Origin: Seiridium cupressi
Taxonomy: Eukaryota; Ascomycota; Sordariomycetes; Amphisphaeriales; Sporocadaceae
Direction of reading: 5' to 3'
DNA: 64,000 nt
NCBI GenBank assembly: GCA_036674765.1
Contig: JARVKI010000073.1
Span: 1 to 64,000, forward strand
Shown: one piece after another, positions 33,363 to 44,891 of the stretch
Layout of the letters: each line of letters begins with the position of its first letter
How positions within the stretch are numbered: the stretch's first letter is position 1
Made by a program: the position numbers and the translations under genes
Notes under the pieces: generated by a model
Seen by the model: the letters and a program-made list of their open reading frames with translations, nothing else
Told to the model about the DNA's origin: nothing
Databases searched by the model: none

Positions 33363-34098
33363 TCAAAGAGTTAATCCAGCAAGGGCGAGACTCAGACCAA
33401 TCAACAACGTGTTGAGCAATGCGGTGACGACGACTAGCAGACCATCAATGACTACGGTAAGCGCGAGAATGAGTGCGCTCAGAGCGCCGGTCAGGGGATT
33501 CAGGAACCCGAGCAAAGCGCCTATAGCGTTTACACAATAGGTCAGCACTCATAAACTCGGGGGTGAGATTATAGGTAAGGACAGTATTATACAAGGCAGA
33601 AAACTAGGACAAAACTCACCAATGCCTAGGGCGGCGATAACAGCGTCGAGCGTGGCACTGATCTCCACCAGGAGTGCCGCGATAAGGGCGGCAATAGCCA
33701 GAACGTCCAGCTGTCTCTTCTCTTTATTTGAAGCCTGCAGCGCATTGACGTTGGTGATCGCGTCGGTGATCAAGCTGGTCATCTCGGTCAAGGCATTATG
33801 GATCGCCAGACCAGCATCATCCTGTTGCGTAATGTTGGCGCTTGAAGGCAAAGCGGCAAGGGTAGCATCTAGAAGGGTTGGTTAGGTATGCTGATAAATC
33901 TGGTGCTCTTGAAGCGGTGGTATAGCCCTTACTGATGGCGCCAGTCTGCACTTTCACGCTTGTGATGAGGTCGTTCAGCAAGTCCGATGCGTCTGCTCGT
34001 TTCTCGATGGCTGCCGTAGCTGGCGTTACAGCTGGAGAGGAAAGCCCCGTGCTCAGAAGCCCAAAGATGGGAAGCACGGCAACGAACGAGAACTTCAT
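33363..34098 (-). CDS. Small secreted alanine/leucine-rich protein, three exons
   Basis: Exons 34098-33933, 33868-33620 and 33547-33363 join in frame (introns 64 and 72 nt) to 199 aa. A signal peptide is clear (MKFSFVAVLPIFGLLSTGLS, then SPAVTPATAA). A dibasic KR follows (IEKRADASD), as in a Kex2-type site. The middle is helical with two possible N-glycosylation sites (INATLAALPSS, ANITQQDD), followed by ALTEMTSLITDAITNVNAL and KEKRQLDVLAIAALIAALLV. The C-terminal 60 residues alternate Leu, Val, Ala and Gly (GALSALILALTVVIDGLLVV, ALLNTLLIGLSLALAGLTL) and end at the stop, so they could be membrane- or lipid-associated, or self-assembling. A single cysteine (TYC) remains, which rules out a hydrophobin. 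Likely a cell-surface or secreted fungal protein of unknown role. Confidence 0.82.
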
Positions 34099-35029
34099 CT
34101 TCGCAAAGTGATCTTCGGTATAAATCGATTGATGCAACTAAATAGAGACTGAATCACGTCGTCGAACCAAGCAATGGATGCATATTGGAAGGGCTCCATG
34201 TTCATTTTGTATTTCGCGATGTTCGCGCTAGACGCATCCAAACGCAATGACGCTGCGTAGTGCCCTACATGTACTTTCGAAATTGTCGTCATACCAGGGC
34301 GAAGCATCCCCGGTCGACGTTACAGCCCTATCATGGTCTACCGCCGTAATGGAGCCGGTAACTTGGCAATAACCCCTGCGTCGCGTGCTAGCGCGTTGAA
34401 AAATGCCCAAATGAGAAACCGCAGACCGGATACGGTGGTGATCATCGCCCAATACCGCTAAGCGAGATTTATAACTCCCAGCAACTATAGGTCTTCAGGG
34501 ACTGACGCCATAGCAGTGAGTGCAGCGCGAAAGAACTAGAAAATTTCGTCGCAAACACGTCGGTCCACTACGAATGAAGAAGCTCATGCGAAGGGGCAAT
34601 ATTTGCATTTGGTGTCCGTCATCGACGTCTGGCAGATATTCGGCATCAATTGACGAGGCGCTAGAAGAACGTATAGTTTGAATTAATACAGCTCAACCCG
34701 TAGTATAGCCTGGAGTTTGTATATAGTTAGCGAATGGTGGAAAGTTTTAAGCTTCTGAATACACCTCACCATGTAAAGCAACTGTGCGTAATTTCTCGTA
34801 AAATGGAAGCAGTGTCAAAAAAGATTGTTAGTGGCTAGGTTGTTACATGGGATTCACCTTGTATTATACGTTAAATCTACTAATGTACCGTCACTGCATA
34901 TAATACTAGCTAATATGACTAATTCGAAAACCTAGAGTTCTGGGGAAAGCTTCTATGGCACTAAAACCCCTGTTTTAGCATGTAGCAACTTAGACCCATG
35001 CCGAGACTAGATTGTTGTTTAACTTACAC
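34099..35029. other. Intergenic, nothing recognised
   Basis: 930 nt holding the promoter of the secreted-protein gene (-) near its left end. No supported gene. Confidence 0.4.
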
Positions 35030-35173
35030 CTACGTGGCATGGTGAGTGCTGCACCAGCTACATAGACTTCCGGATAGACTCACCTTGGACGTGCAAGAGC
35101 AACTTTTACATGCGCACGTGTGGACCTTGTCCTTCTGCTGCATATTGACGAGGGCTTTGATTTCTGAACACAT
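35030..35173 (-). CDS. Cys-rich mini-protein, metallothionein-like
   Basis: 47-codon open frame, MCSEIKALVNMQQKDKV, then HTCACKSCSCTSK and a tail with LCSWC. The cluster C-x-C-x-x-C-x-C is typical of metal-binding metallothioneins, and there is no signal peptide. Support for a real gene: a leader of about 110 nt immediately upstream (35174-35285, read on the minus strand) that is strongly C/A/T-rich, and a TATATAA box about 165 nt before the ATG. GTGAGT after TSK is a potential intron donor; splicing there would replace the last 17 residues, leaving the first Cys cluster intact. The frame is too short to be certain and the metal-binding role is inference. Confidence 0.5.
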   Translation of the reverse strand: MCSEIKALVNMQQKDKVHTCACKSCSCTSKVSLSGSLCSWCSTHHAT

Positions 35174-35596
35174 TTTGTCTGTTGATGATGTTGATCTGAG
35201 ATGAAAGTTGATGATAGATATGAGATATAGCAGATGACTGTTGAGTTCGAAGATGGTCTATGAGATATTATGTGGGATTGGTGTGTTGTAATGTGCCTGG
35301 TGGATGATAATGTTATACCAGGGAAAATTACCGAGTTATATAAGCATCAGCCCATCGTCTAACAATGGACTGGGGCTGTAGAGAATGAAAAGAATTATTG
35401 GAAAGAATGTATTGTCGTGAAAGGATATTGTGATATGAGGGCGTATAGGCTTGGACACAGATATTAAATGGAATAATGACATTGTTAGACTACAAGGACC
35501 ATTGATTTGATTTCATGTCACCCAAACACCTTTAGTGCCGAGGAAAAATAATGCACAATGGCAAGGTCTTTGTTTGCTTTTGAATAACACTGTCGC
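35174..35596. other. Promoter and upstream region of the Cys-rich mini-gene
   Basis: Holds the leader, the TATA element and about 250 nt without a gene, up to hairpin repeat copy 1. Confidence 0.4.
35336..35343 (-). promoter_or_regulatory. TATA-box-like element
   Basis: TTATATAA on the minus strand, about 165 nt upstream of the ATG at 35173, followed by a G-poor, C/A/T-rich leader. It is positioned to drive the Cys-rich mini-gene. Confidence 0.4.
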
Positions 35597-35724
35597 TGTC
35601 AAGGGTTTCATGTAAATAAAGGATAAGGTTCATATTTAATAAGAACAGGCTAAGGAATAGTTGCAGCGCTTCGTGCTACAACTGTTCTTTATCCCTTATC
35701 GTACCATATACTACGTAATAGTCA
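35597..35724. repeat. Hairpin repeat copy 1
   Basis: About 128 bp, beginning TGTCAAGGGTTTCATG and ending CTACGTAATAGTCA, with GTTGCAGCGCTTCGTGCTAC as a central imperfect palindrome and then TTCTTTATCCCTTATC. It matches copies at 43265-43377 and 43479-43600. The internal hairpin is the best conserved part. Confidence 0.75.
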
Positions 35725-35940
35725 CCTAGCTAGGGGATGAGTTACACCTTATAAAGTGTTTGTATTCATATTAGAGCCCCAGATGGTTTGCAAAACATTC
35801 AATAATTGTCTTTTCGAAAGGAAAAATCAATTTCAACTACTTCAAACTTCCTCATCTTCACAGGAAGCTTTAAAGCACCACTGTTACCGGTATGTACTGC
35901 TACTAGGTGTGATTCTAGGTCAAAGCTCTGTATCATGATA

Positions 35941-37469
35941 TTACAGTGAGGACATTTGACCGATCCAAGACAATGCCGCTGATTCCGCATGTGCTGAAGC
36001 CACTTCAGGCTTCTTCGTGTTGCCCACCAAACCAATCAACCACTTCTCCAAAGCCGCCTCGTCTAGGCCCTCCAGCCACTTTTCTGGTGTATCACGCACT
36101 TTCGTTGAAAGCTTTTCGTATTAAGCTTTGTCGTTCATAAGTGAATTGACGGTCTTACTCAGGCACTATATATGCTCCTGTCTCACCGCGTTTTCCGTCG
36201 AGGGCGTTCACTGGGACAATATAGGGTAGCCCAAGCATGTCCTCGGAAAGCGCACCTGAGTTGAAGCTGATGACGAGAATACCGCGGAGATACGCTTCAA
36301 CCACCACGATTCCCCGAGCCTCGAACCAGAGGGAGGCAACGATGAGCACCTCGATATCACACCAGGCCTCTTCCATGTCTGTACATGTCGGACGAACTCT
36401 GCAGGCAATTAATATATGAGATTCGCTTTTCACGTTCTTAGTTCATGGTTCCAGACTCACGTTATGTTTAGCAGGGCTTTTATTTGCTTGCCAATTTCAA
36501 CGTTAAAGCCCCAGCTCCTGTACATCAGAAAATCGTACTGCAGGCAGTCCTTGGCAAGATCAATACAAATCTGCAAGCCCTTGACTGCACAAGGGTTGAT
36601 CATGACGATAAACCTTTTGTCCCAGTTATGGAGATGGACTGGCATCTCGTAGTTCTGCCGCTTGAGGTACGTCCAGGGATGATGCACGAAAAAGCTAGTC
36701 TGCAGCTGGCCGTACTCCAGGGCGTACTGCTTGATGGCGTTAGACACGCTCCAGATGCCGTCTAGCTTGCGAAGAAGATTGTCTTCGCGCGGTGAATTCG
36801 CGTGACCAGGCACGCCACCGGCGAATGGTCCAAAGGGGAGCTGCTCGGCAGTATGTACAACGGCAACGTGACACACATTAAGGCTAGGTATATTCGAGGT
36901 GGAGCTCGCATATATGGAAATTCCGTTGCTTGAAATGATATGTGTGGGCGAGAAAGGACCGATTTCCTGCTGCAAGAAGCAGGTGAAGTCGTATAGCCGT
37001 CCTGATACTTTCCCCGTCTATCAAGGGTAAGAGTCAGGAATGTTGAATCCAGTGAGTATCGCAGATATAAGAGTGATATTTACTAGCGTACTTACCTCAA
37101 TGTATTCAGCGGTTTCCCTGGCGATTTCGTTATACATATGCTCGCCACCAAACGCTTCGTCCAACGCTTCGGTCTCCAGGGCCACGAACTCATCACCATC
37201 TTCCATAACTAACTCTACAACTTTGACACAAACCTCCAGCCCTCCTTCCCCGGACCGCGAACACAGAAGCCTCTGGCACAGTCTCAGGGACGGCCTGCCA
37301 CTATTAGCCAGCATTTGACCATACGTCTCAAATTCATCGGATATGAGTAGCAGAACTGAGGGACAGAGTGACCACGCGAAGCAAGACAGCGCAACAGGCT
37401 GATATTTGCGTTATAGCCACCCGAAGAAGGGAAAAGGCCCCTCGCCGTTTGAATGAGGAAGACACGCAT
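35941..37469 (-). pseudogene. Group 1 (GT4-like) glycosyltransferase pseudogene
   Basis: ATG at 37469 (MRVFLIQTARGLFPSSGGYN) opens a GT-B type protein: ANISLLRCLASRGHSVPQFC, a one-base slip at about 37340 (SYP/DEFETYGQMLANSGRPS), then to AEYIE. A 78-nt intron (37095-37018) follows, then TGKVSGRLYDFTCFLQQEIG, HVAVVHTAEQLPFGPFAGG, and KLDGIWSVSNAIKQYALEYG. A 62-nt intron (36460-36399) leads to the donor-site region: ASLWFEARGIVVVEAYLRGI, SFNSGALSEDMLGLPYIVPV. In-frame TAA codons occur at 36155-36157 (after AYIVPE) and 36121-36123 (MNDKA-stop-YEKLSTKVR). The family-typical C-terminus TPEKWLEGLDEAALEKWLIG still follows, to the stop at 35941. Both stops fit CAA-to-TAA. Donor and acceptor sugars are unknown. 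Confidence 0.82.
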
Positions 37470-40400
37470 CGACACAGGTTCGCAGCTATACGTGGAGAGG
37501 CGCGATGCGTGTTTCAGGGAGAGTGAAGGATATGACTGGATAAATGATTGATGAAGCACCATGATAGAAGGCTGATGAGACATACTGCTATGTAGAATAT
37601 TTGCCTGGTTGGAAGGGTGAGATCAAATGACAAGTGATGAAAGAAAAGAGAGAGCCAATTCTGTTCAAATAATACAACTAACTGCAACAGCAGTGTGATT
37701 GGAGAACTGTTAGAAGAGAAAATACGGGTAATGAAGAGCTCACAAAGACGTCAAGATGTCGTCATTTGCTCAGGACTGCTTCAGAATCATCGCACGATCT
37801 CGAGCCTCCTCGGAAAGTCTGAACTGTTAGCAATATTCGATAGCACTCGGAAAATTTCAGCTACAGATACGCGTAACTAAAACATGTACTTCCTCCGACG
37901 CTTCTTGGCAACGGAGCAGAAAACAACATTTCTCAGTAGAATGATTCGAACTTACCATCCCATCTTCCCACGTTCACTAAGAGACCTATTCTCCCTTGTC
38001 TATCGGATCAACGACGGCAGTTGGTGGAGGCTTGGCAGCAGTTGACGCTAGTGGCGCATTGGATAGAATCCAATCTGATGCGAATATATCGTCACTCCCA
38101 CGTAGATGTTATGCTCTCTACACTTCTATGTGGAATAAGAATGGGAAAAGTATCACTGTGGAGGTACTTGTTGGTGTCACGGTGATATTCTTCCTGATAT
38201 CACGCCACAATCGCGATCTAAACTCATATGCATAGGAGTAGATTCCACAGAAAGTCTCAAGGGGAAGATGATCAAGGATTCTGGCCTTGCTTACTAAAAT
38301 AGTAAATGGGCTTTGTAGGAGCCAAGCGATAGTGCTATAGCTGTTGACACAACCTAGTCGTATAAGGAGCCCACTGCAGATACATCAAATACCAACCGAT
38401 AGGACCTGTGTTTGAAAATACGACGGGTCAACCACGAACAGGAAGCATATGCAAGCGAAACTACACGTCTTTCTCTAGATTTTATGGGTATTCAAGACCG
38501 GAAGGCCGACTGGGACGAGTATGAGTTCACTTGGTTGAAGCTCCGGCACAGCTTTAAAATTTGGCATTTCCAGGACGCATTCAATTCATTTCGCGAAACC
38601 AAGTATGCCATCTGCTGTCTTGAACATCAGTATGGCTACTAGCAACGAAAGCTCGCCCTAACTTTATCCGTTTTGGAGAACCCGAGCCAGTAGTTGAGAC
38701 CAACCCTATTCGCTATTGTACTATGGTACAGTGCAGTAATATTAGGTAATTCCTATTTCAGGAAGTCAATTCATTTAGGCTGAAGGACATACCTATGCGA
38801 GTGCTATAAAAATCATGAAAGAAATGAAAGTTCTAAATATCTGCTAACTTGAAACAGATAATCTTTGCGACTTCGTAATCTGCCGACGCACGTCCATAGG
38901 CTGCGTAAATATAACGTCATAAATGCTCCTGCCTGCTGCGTTATGACAGCCACGATGTTTCCGGCATGGACGTGCTGACGGTAAGACACAACTGTATGAA
39001 ATTAAGAGCCGAGGCCTGCTTTACAGTGGAGCCTTCTGTAAGTTGCGCTAGCGAGAAAGCTGCCTTAGCCTCCGTGACTGTAAGATGTCTGGTATCAGGA
39101 TTGACAGAAGCAGTAATAGGGGGTCTATGGTGTAACAATTAAAGCCTACCGAGACATACTCGGTACGAGAGCGCTATTATAGGAACTACCGAGCGATTAC
39201 CCCGCGTCCCTACTATAATTATGGAACGCACTGTCGGAATTCCGTAGAAGTCCGGTGGTTCCGGTGAATCCGGGCCTGATCGTGACAGTGACTGGGGAGA
39301 GGCTTCGTAGCTTTGATTGCAGAACAGAGACCAATTGCGTTACGCGCAAAATCATGGGCATCCTGGAACTTGCTGTTTTTACGTAAGTCGAGTCAGTCTG
39401 CTGGAGCAATTTGTGTGTAGGTTTGTATGTTGCTGGTGGTAAACGTGATCCGGCTGCTTTCAATTTGATCGACAGATGCTATGCATGCAGCATTACCTTT
39501 GAAATGTTTTGAATCGGTGGAGCGTCCCAAAACAAGAACATTGTTGAATTATACTTTACGTGATACGCACTACGGCTCTTCCCCTGATGCGACGAAATTG
39601 ACAACATCTCTTACTGTGTATATACAACAAACTTCACCGCTGACAGACGCCCAGGGATGTGTCCCCCATGCACGATTGAAGCCTATAATGCGGAGCTTAA
39701 CCTTGACCAACGGGATCTGGAATAACCAGAACTTCCCAGATTGTGAACCTTGGAGAAATGTTCGGTTACAGTAGCCAGGCACACTGGTCCAAAAGTAGAT
39801 GAGCCGAACTACACTGTGGCTTTGGTGCAATCGAGCTCATTTACTTTTGGACTAGCGTGACAGACTGTCAGTAACGTATTGTACAGTCTCCCTTTCATCA
39901 ATAAATCAACCATACCAACTCTCCGTGGCGAATCACTCATAGTGCGCAATTCTAGATGAAAAGTGCTGTGAAGAATCGGGCATGAACTACGTTCTGCGGC
40001 ATGTAACGATCCATGCAGAAAGCATCTTGTCTACCCTGAAGATACTGATTGTTGTCCAATTCTAACTACTGCTCTCTAAATGGCGAGCAAGTCATGTCGT
40101 TTTCATCTCGCAAGTCAGTCCTGAGAGTGGGACTGCACTGGGGATTAGCTCCCAATACAACAAACAACACATTTGCATCAATCGATCACGCTATGCAAGG
40201 TGATCCATGGAACGACCAAGGCTGGCTTGTACCTTTCACTACCTGCCAGCTGCATAGGACATTTAGTAGGGGCATTGCGATTCGTTATTGACTACTGCCG
40301 TATGCAGGCGTGTGGGGCGCTTGGCCGTGCTACAGATATGACGCAAGAAAGACATACTTTCACTGACGCAAATAAAACCGTAAGCTCTACATCATCAGTC

Positions 40401-40547
40401 ATGCTCGGTTTCTCCCAGAAAATTTAAGTTAAGGGTATTGTGTGCGTAACTATAGTAAAATATCCAGAAAGTTCCCTTGTTTGTTTCGCTGCTTCACCTA
40501 AGCTTAAGAAATTTCCGAAATCCCCAGACGCCATTCGCATCATCAAT
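37470..40547. other. 3 kb gene-poor stretch
   Basis: Short plus-strand frames at 37884-38032 (MYFLRRFLATEQKTTFLSRM), 37996-38235 (one hydrophobic segment VEVLVGVTVIFFLI) and 38412-38642 (LSLDFMGIQDRKADWDEYEF) are protein-like. They are disconnected, have no identifiable family, and are probably relics. Nothing is supported from 38643 to 40547. Confidence 0.4.
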
Positions 40548-40846
40548 ATGCCTCGAGACGGTAGTGGTCGGTCGCATAACGCGTACGACCTCAGTCCTGA
40601 GACGGACCATGACATAATTCATGGAGCTGGTAACGCGGACAACGTAAGTGTATAGTGACTAACCTATAGACGTAAATTTAACTGTCTGTTCAGGATCCTC
40701 ACGTTGCTCGAGCAGATAAGACTGCGGAAATGCCCAAGCATGAACCAGGTGCCGGTCCAAAAGACATGTATGCCAGTGGAGGTCAGAGTCAAGGCCTGGC
40801 ACAGGGACCAGAGAGGGGCCAAGGTGGTCGTTCAACAAAGGCTTAG
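40548..40846 (+). CDS. 82-aa hydrophilic protein, two exons
   Basis: Exon 1 (40548-40643) encodes MPRDGSGRSHNAYDLSPETD and HDIIHGAGNADN. A 50-nt intron (40644-40693, GTAAGT, branch GACTAAC, TTCAG) joins in phase 0 to exon 2 (40694-40846): DPHVARADKTAEMPKHEPGA, then a Gly/Gln-rich end (GGQSQGLAQGPERGQGGRST). No hydrophobic segment, no cysteine, net polar, so probably an intrinsically disordered cytoplasmic or stress-type protein. The MPRDGSG start followed by HGAG recalls small conserved fungal proteins of unknown function. The perfect intron grammar is the main evidence that it is a real gene. Confidence 0.75.
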
Positions 40847-42311
40847 TGAAGACATCGATTGGGTCTCCCCTCACTGACACTATTTTGTTAAAAGCCATCG
40901 AAGGATATGTTGTGTACCTATTTCAGCGAGCCAACAAGTTGGTCTTGTACGCCCGCTTATCAAGTTAGCATATGATAAGATATACCACAATAATCGGGCC
41001 ACCCGGGCTTCCTTGTATGACCACGTAAACAAAAATTCAAAAAAGGATGTCACACTCAGCATAGTCTGAAAACTTGTCGCTGGACGCTAAAGCACTGTCT
41101 TTAATAAGACTGTTTTGGCTTACAGTTGATTGCATGCCCGCGTCAAACAAGAATATATCTGCGGTCTAGATAATGTCGATGATTGGAAAGCTAGGACCCA
41201 AAAAAGGTTGTGGACAGCACATTAAGCAGGCGAAACAAGTAGAACAAGTTTCTTGATGGTTGGTTGAGCATATTCTGTGAACGGAATTGAGACGGGACGC
41301 CTCGGATCCACCAGGCATTGCCATCTCAGAAGCAAGTCAGTTCGTATCACCTCTAGGGCTCATATTTGTCTAAAGCCCAGGAGAAATCCGTGCGAGCATT
41401 TCGCTTCAGTAAAGTGAATGATCGTGATGAGATGTTGTCAGGAGTAGCCAATTCCCTCGAACACAAGGATAAACAAGACGCGGTATATCATATGAGATTG
41501 ATTTTGTAGAAGACATTTTCAATCGTCTTGAAGCTACATCAGGTACCACATACCCACCTGCTCTGAGCCCCTGGGTCAACTTGGTAGAGCTGACCCTAAA
41601 TTTGGCCACTCGGCAGTGTGCTTGACGCATATACGTCAGGGAACAGGACAAAGCCTGACCAGCGTACTTTTGTATTCCATGCTGTCCCCAGGAGGTTACC
41701 TTATAGGATTTAGCAAACGTGCACTTTATCAACAGATGCTCTGCAACGCGGCTCAACCTCTGCCCCACTTGTCAGGACGAGCTTCACATGAAATTACCGA
41801 GTTCGATGTTCCAAGTGGCTTTACCGATAAGCTGTTCGCTCTATTCGGAAATCATTTGGCATAGCTCAACTTCAAACCGGACCGCAACTACTTTCGTACC
41901 CTATTAGATATAGGCACAGCTTTAGCAACATTAGCCAGCCCCAATCCGAAAGTGGCGATGTCAATTATCATATAGGTGCATGACGTCCCCCTCATAGCCC
42001 AAAATATCAGAGGTATATTTCAATAGCTGTGATTCCTCCTTATCATATGAAAATGCATTTTCGGTACCGCAAATTGGATAACGGATCGTATATAATACTA
42101 AAGGTTTTCAGAAGGATACATAAGCTACTGAGTTCACACAGTATACCATTTAATGAGCCGTTCAACTATCGAATCTATGAACGGTGGAATGCTACATCTG
42201 AAAAATGGTCCGCACGAGCTTTCTGTCGTCTAAAGTGATACCCAATAATGCAGTATTCCGTTCCATGCAACTATCTCTACTCTTGCACTGCCAAGTATTT
42301 AGGATAGTCGC
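40847..42311. other. 1.5 kb without a supported gene
   Basis: Frames on both strands (41406-41768 -, 41616-41907 +, 42029-42238 +) have no recognisable motif. Confidence 0.4.
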
Positions 42312-42878
42312 TCAGTAGTCATCGCTGACATCACTATCTCCATCAGGATCATGTTCATGTCTGAAATTCAGCGCGCCATGATCGCCTCGTTCACCAACTG
42401 GAATCATAGCCGTGTGACCTCCACTACCACTATTCAGGTCAACCAAAAGCATGCTGTGCGGACCGTTCATTCTGAGGAGGCCTCGCAGACGATCGATCTC
42501 TCTTTGTGCTAAGTAGAGTTGGCTCTGTGTCTCCAAGAGTTCTCCCCAGACATGCTGAAACGCTCCTCTCACTGCTGAGAGTTCAAATTCGAGGTCTCTA
42601 ATCATCTTTGGCAGCTGGGTCGACTCTCCCATGACGCTCTCCGAAAGTCTCTGGCAATCATCGATCTCTTCTCTAAGCTCTTCAAGTTGTTCGCGCAGTG
42701 CACGGCGTTGACCTTTGTCTTCCATGATTTTGCTACATTTGCTGCTGTCATCCTGGCTTGATTGGTGCTCAGGCTCAGATAAAGATTCGGAGGTAATCAT
42801 TTCATTTTGCTCATCGTCAGTCTGCGGATTGGAGGCTAGGCTCGGCTTGAGTTTTCCTGCGGAATGCTTTTGCACCAT
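42312..42878 (-). CDS. Coiled-coil hypothetical protein
   Basis: 188 aa from the ATG at 42878 (MVQKHSAGKLKPSLASNPQT); an ATG at 42902 would add eight residues (MNTHTHTT). The N-terminal 50 residues are polar and disordered. Residues about 55-140 form a strong coiled coil: RRALREQLEELREEIDDCQR, then LPKMIRDLEFELSAVRGAFQ, then LLETQSQLYLAQREIDRLRG. The tail is Gly- and Asp-rich and ends DSDVSDDY. No known domain. Heptad regularity and the undamaged frame argue for a real, dimerising protein. Function unknown. Confidence 0.7.
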   Translation of the reverse strand: MVQKHSAGKLKPSLASNPQTDDEQNEMITSESLSEPEHQSSQDDSSKCSKIMEDKGQRRALREQLEELREEIDDCQRLSESVMGESTQLPKMIRDLEFELSAVRGAFQHVWGELLETQSQLYLAQREIDRLRGLLRMNGPHSMLLVDLNSGSGGHTAMIPVGERGDHGALNFRHEHDPDGDSDVSDDY

Positions 42879-43264
42879 TGTGGTGTGAGTGTGTGTATTC
42901 AATGGATCGGGTGGTTGGAATAATGGGACTTCTCAAGGGTGCATTTCAAGCGTAGGATACTGCATTATATATCATATTTTCTGACAGCCGTGATAATGGC
43001 TACTTATGTATTCGGGCTAGTTGTAAGTCATGCATTGCCAGTGAGTCGGTGCCTGAGGTTGGAACTACATCCTGTTTATTGGTGCCAGGTAAATGCGTTT
43101 TCTTAACCTGTACTAGTCTTAAGTAGAAACTTCAATTGGCCCTCTTCATGCAATACCATCACTGTGTTTCATCTGTGAGCCGTCAGTGTCGCTAAACATG
43201 AAACACACGCGGCCATAGGAAACAGCTGTCTTTGTCTTCAAAGTATGTCGTAACTTAGAGCTAG

Positions 43265-43377
43265 TATCGAGGGTTTCACATAGACAAAGGATTAGGCATA
43301 TACTTAGAACAGGCTAGAGAGCAATTGTAGCACTTCGTGCTACAATTGTTCTTTATCCCTTATCCTACCACGTGACA
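43265..43377. repeat. Hairpin repeat copy 2
   Basis: About 113 bp, GGGTTTCACATAGACAAAGG to CACGTGACA, with a perfect 11-bp stem and 3-nt loop at 43323-43347 (AATTGTAGCAC-TTC-GTGCTACAATT). Confidence 0.8.
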
Positions 43378-43478
43378 GTTAAAAATTTATCCCTGCTTCC
43401 TTGTCATTGAGGAACGATGCGATCATGCTGTCGTGTTGGCCCCAGGTTTGTCTCTAGTCTTAACTAGAAGCCTTGGTT

Positions 43479-43600
43479 TGTCAAGGTTTCACATGAACAA
43501 AAGATTAGGTTCATACTGATACGAACGGGTTAGAGAGTAATTGTAGCACGAAGTGCTATAGCCATTCTTTATTCCTTATCCTACCATACACTACGTGACA
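43479..43600. repeat. Hairpin repeat copy 3
   Basis: 122 bp bounded by TGTCA and TGACA (a 5-bp inverted terminus), with central TTGTAGCACGAAGTGCTATA, in which the loop is inverted (GAA instead of TTC). It lies about 100 bp from copy 2 in the same orientation. Confidence 0.8.
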
Positions 43601-44891
43601 CTAGAGGTCTAATAACCCTCTCTGTTTTTCTTTTCCCCTCTCCTTGTCTTTTTCTACTTTGCACTTGTCTTGAATGTCGATTTCTGAAGCCGCATCCATC
43701 ATCAGTTGAGACAAGGCGAGAGCTACACTTCTTCGCAGTCTGACTAGTGCTAGCAATGACAATGGGACGATTACTGCCCTCAACCTTGGCCAGCATCTTA
43801 TTGAGCACCCGCACCGTTCGTTCTTCTTGTTCTCCTTTACATGCATTTCTTTCAGCCCAACCACGCAGTACTGAAGCAGTTAGAACCACTCTTGCTGTCT
43901 TTCAGTCGTAGCATAGGTCAAATAGTCAGGATCAACCCCTCATGATACGTCACAGCCTAGGGGATAATCGCGGCTACACAGGGCAACACTTTAAGGTATA
44001 AATGGTCATATATTGCCTGCCTAAGAGTGATTCTTTATCTTAGTTTTATACTTGTCGTACACTGATTGTTTCTAAAGAGATTATTCGTGGAGCTGATGAT
44101 CGAAATCCTGTATTTAGCGTGCTAATTTAACATATCGTATGAACTAGTAGTGCCTCTGCCAGCGCCAACCTTGCCAATATATAAAGTCTGCGCACACTGC
44201 GTGACGTAAAAACACGCACTTCTAAAACTATTCAAAGCTGTATTTTGCAGTAGCTTCCATTGATAACCTCAATCCCCAACGGCCATCGATCGTGGCTCCG
44301 TTATCACAGTCAACATGAATAAGCTTCTTGAGATGCAGAAATACTAGCCACTCATCCGGTATTAGTAAAGAGACTAAATTCCGAAATAAATCGCAGGGCC
44401 GTCCGGATTCCGATAAGATCAACATTGCCACCGCCACAAGTAGGCATTCCAGCCATTTCTGGCGATCAGGTATCCAGGGATCTGAAGAGAGATGTATGTC
44501 TGATAATAACATCTTTGAGTGCCTCGTTGATTTTCTCACATAACGCAGCCCGCATTAACTCCGCCACGACATATGCAAGTGTTGTCTAGTCATATACAAA
44601 TGTAGTAAGGTCGATTCTGCTCCAGTTCCTTAGTGAAGCCACAAGGCTTGGCATTTTGCGATCTTCCTGCCCCTTCTGACACTCAAATTTGACGTTGAAA
44701 TCTGCTGGGTCGATTCTCATTGCCCCTCAGCTTCTTCAGCATTGTGTCGCTGTCAGAGATAGAACGAAAAATTATGGTCAAATTATCGCGACAAAACTAT
44801 CGGCCCACCGTGTGTTTGTTGTCCTTCGCTTGAGCGCGATCATCCGAACACTCTTATTAAACAACTGCTCCCTCAGCGACTTGAATATCGT

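Larger units (their letters stand above)
42879..44891. other. 2 kb intergenic with two hairpin repeats
   Basis: Contains repeat copies at 43265-43377 and 43479-43600. The minus frames 43581-43889 (very basic end) and 44228-44539 (LLVAVAMLILSESGRPCDLF) are open but unrecognised and not annotated as genes. Confidence 0.4.

Noticed and set aside
35799..36035. Minus-strand frame with a C2H2-like CPHCN...HLVAVH pattern
   Set aside because: It overlaps the C-terminal coding region of the glycosyltransferase in another frame and has only one finger; no start or second finger is supported.
40659..40898. FTKPL motif on the minus strand suggesting a copia retrotransposon
   Set aside because: It is antisense to exon 2 of the small spliced gene, and no other retrotransposon motif is nearby.
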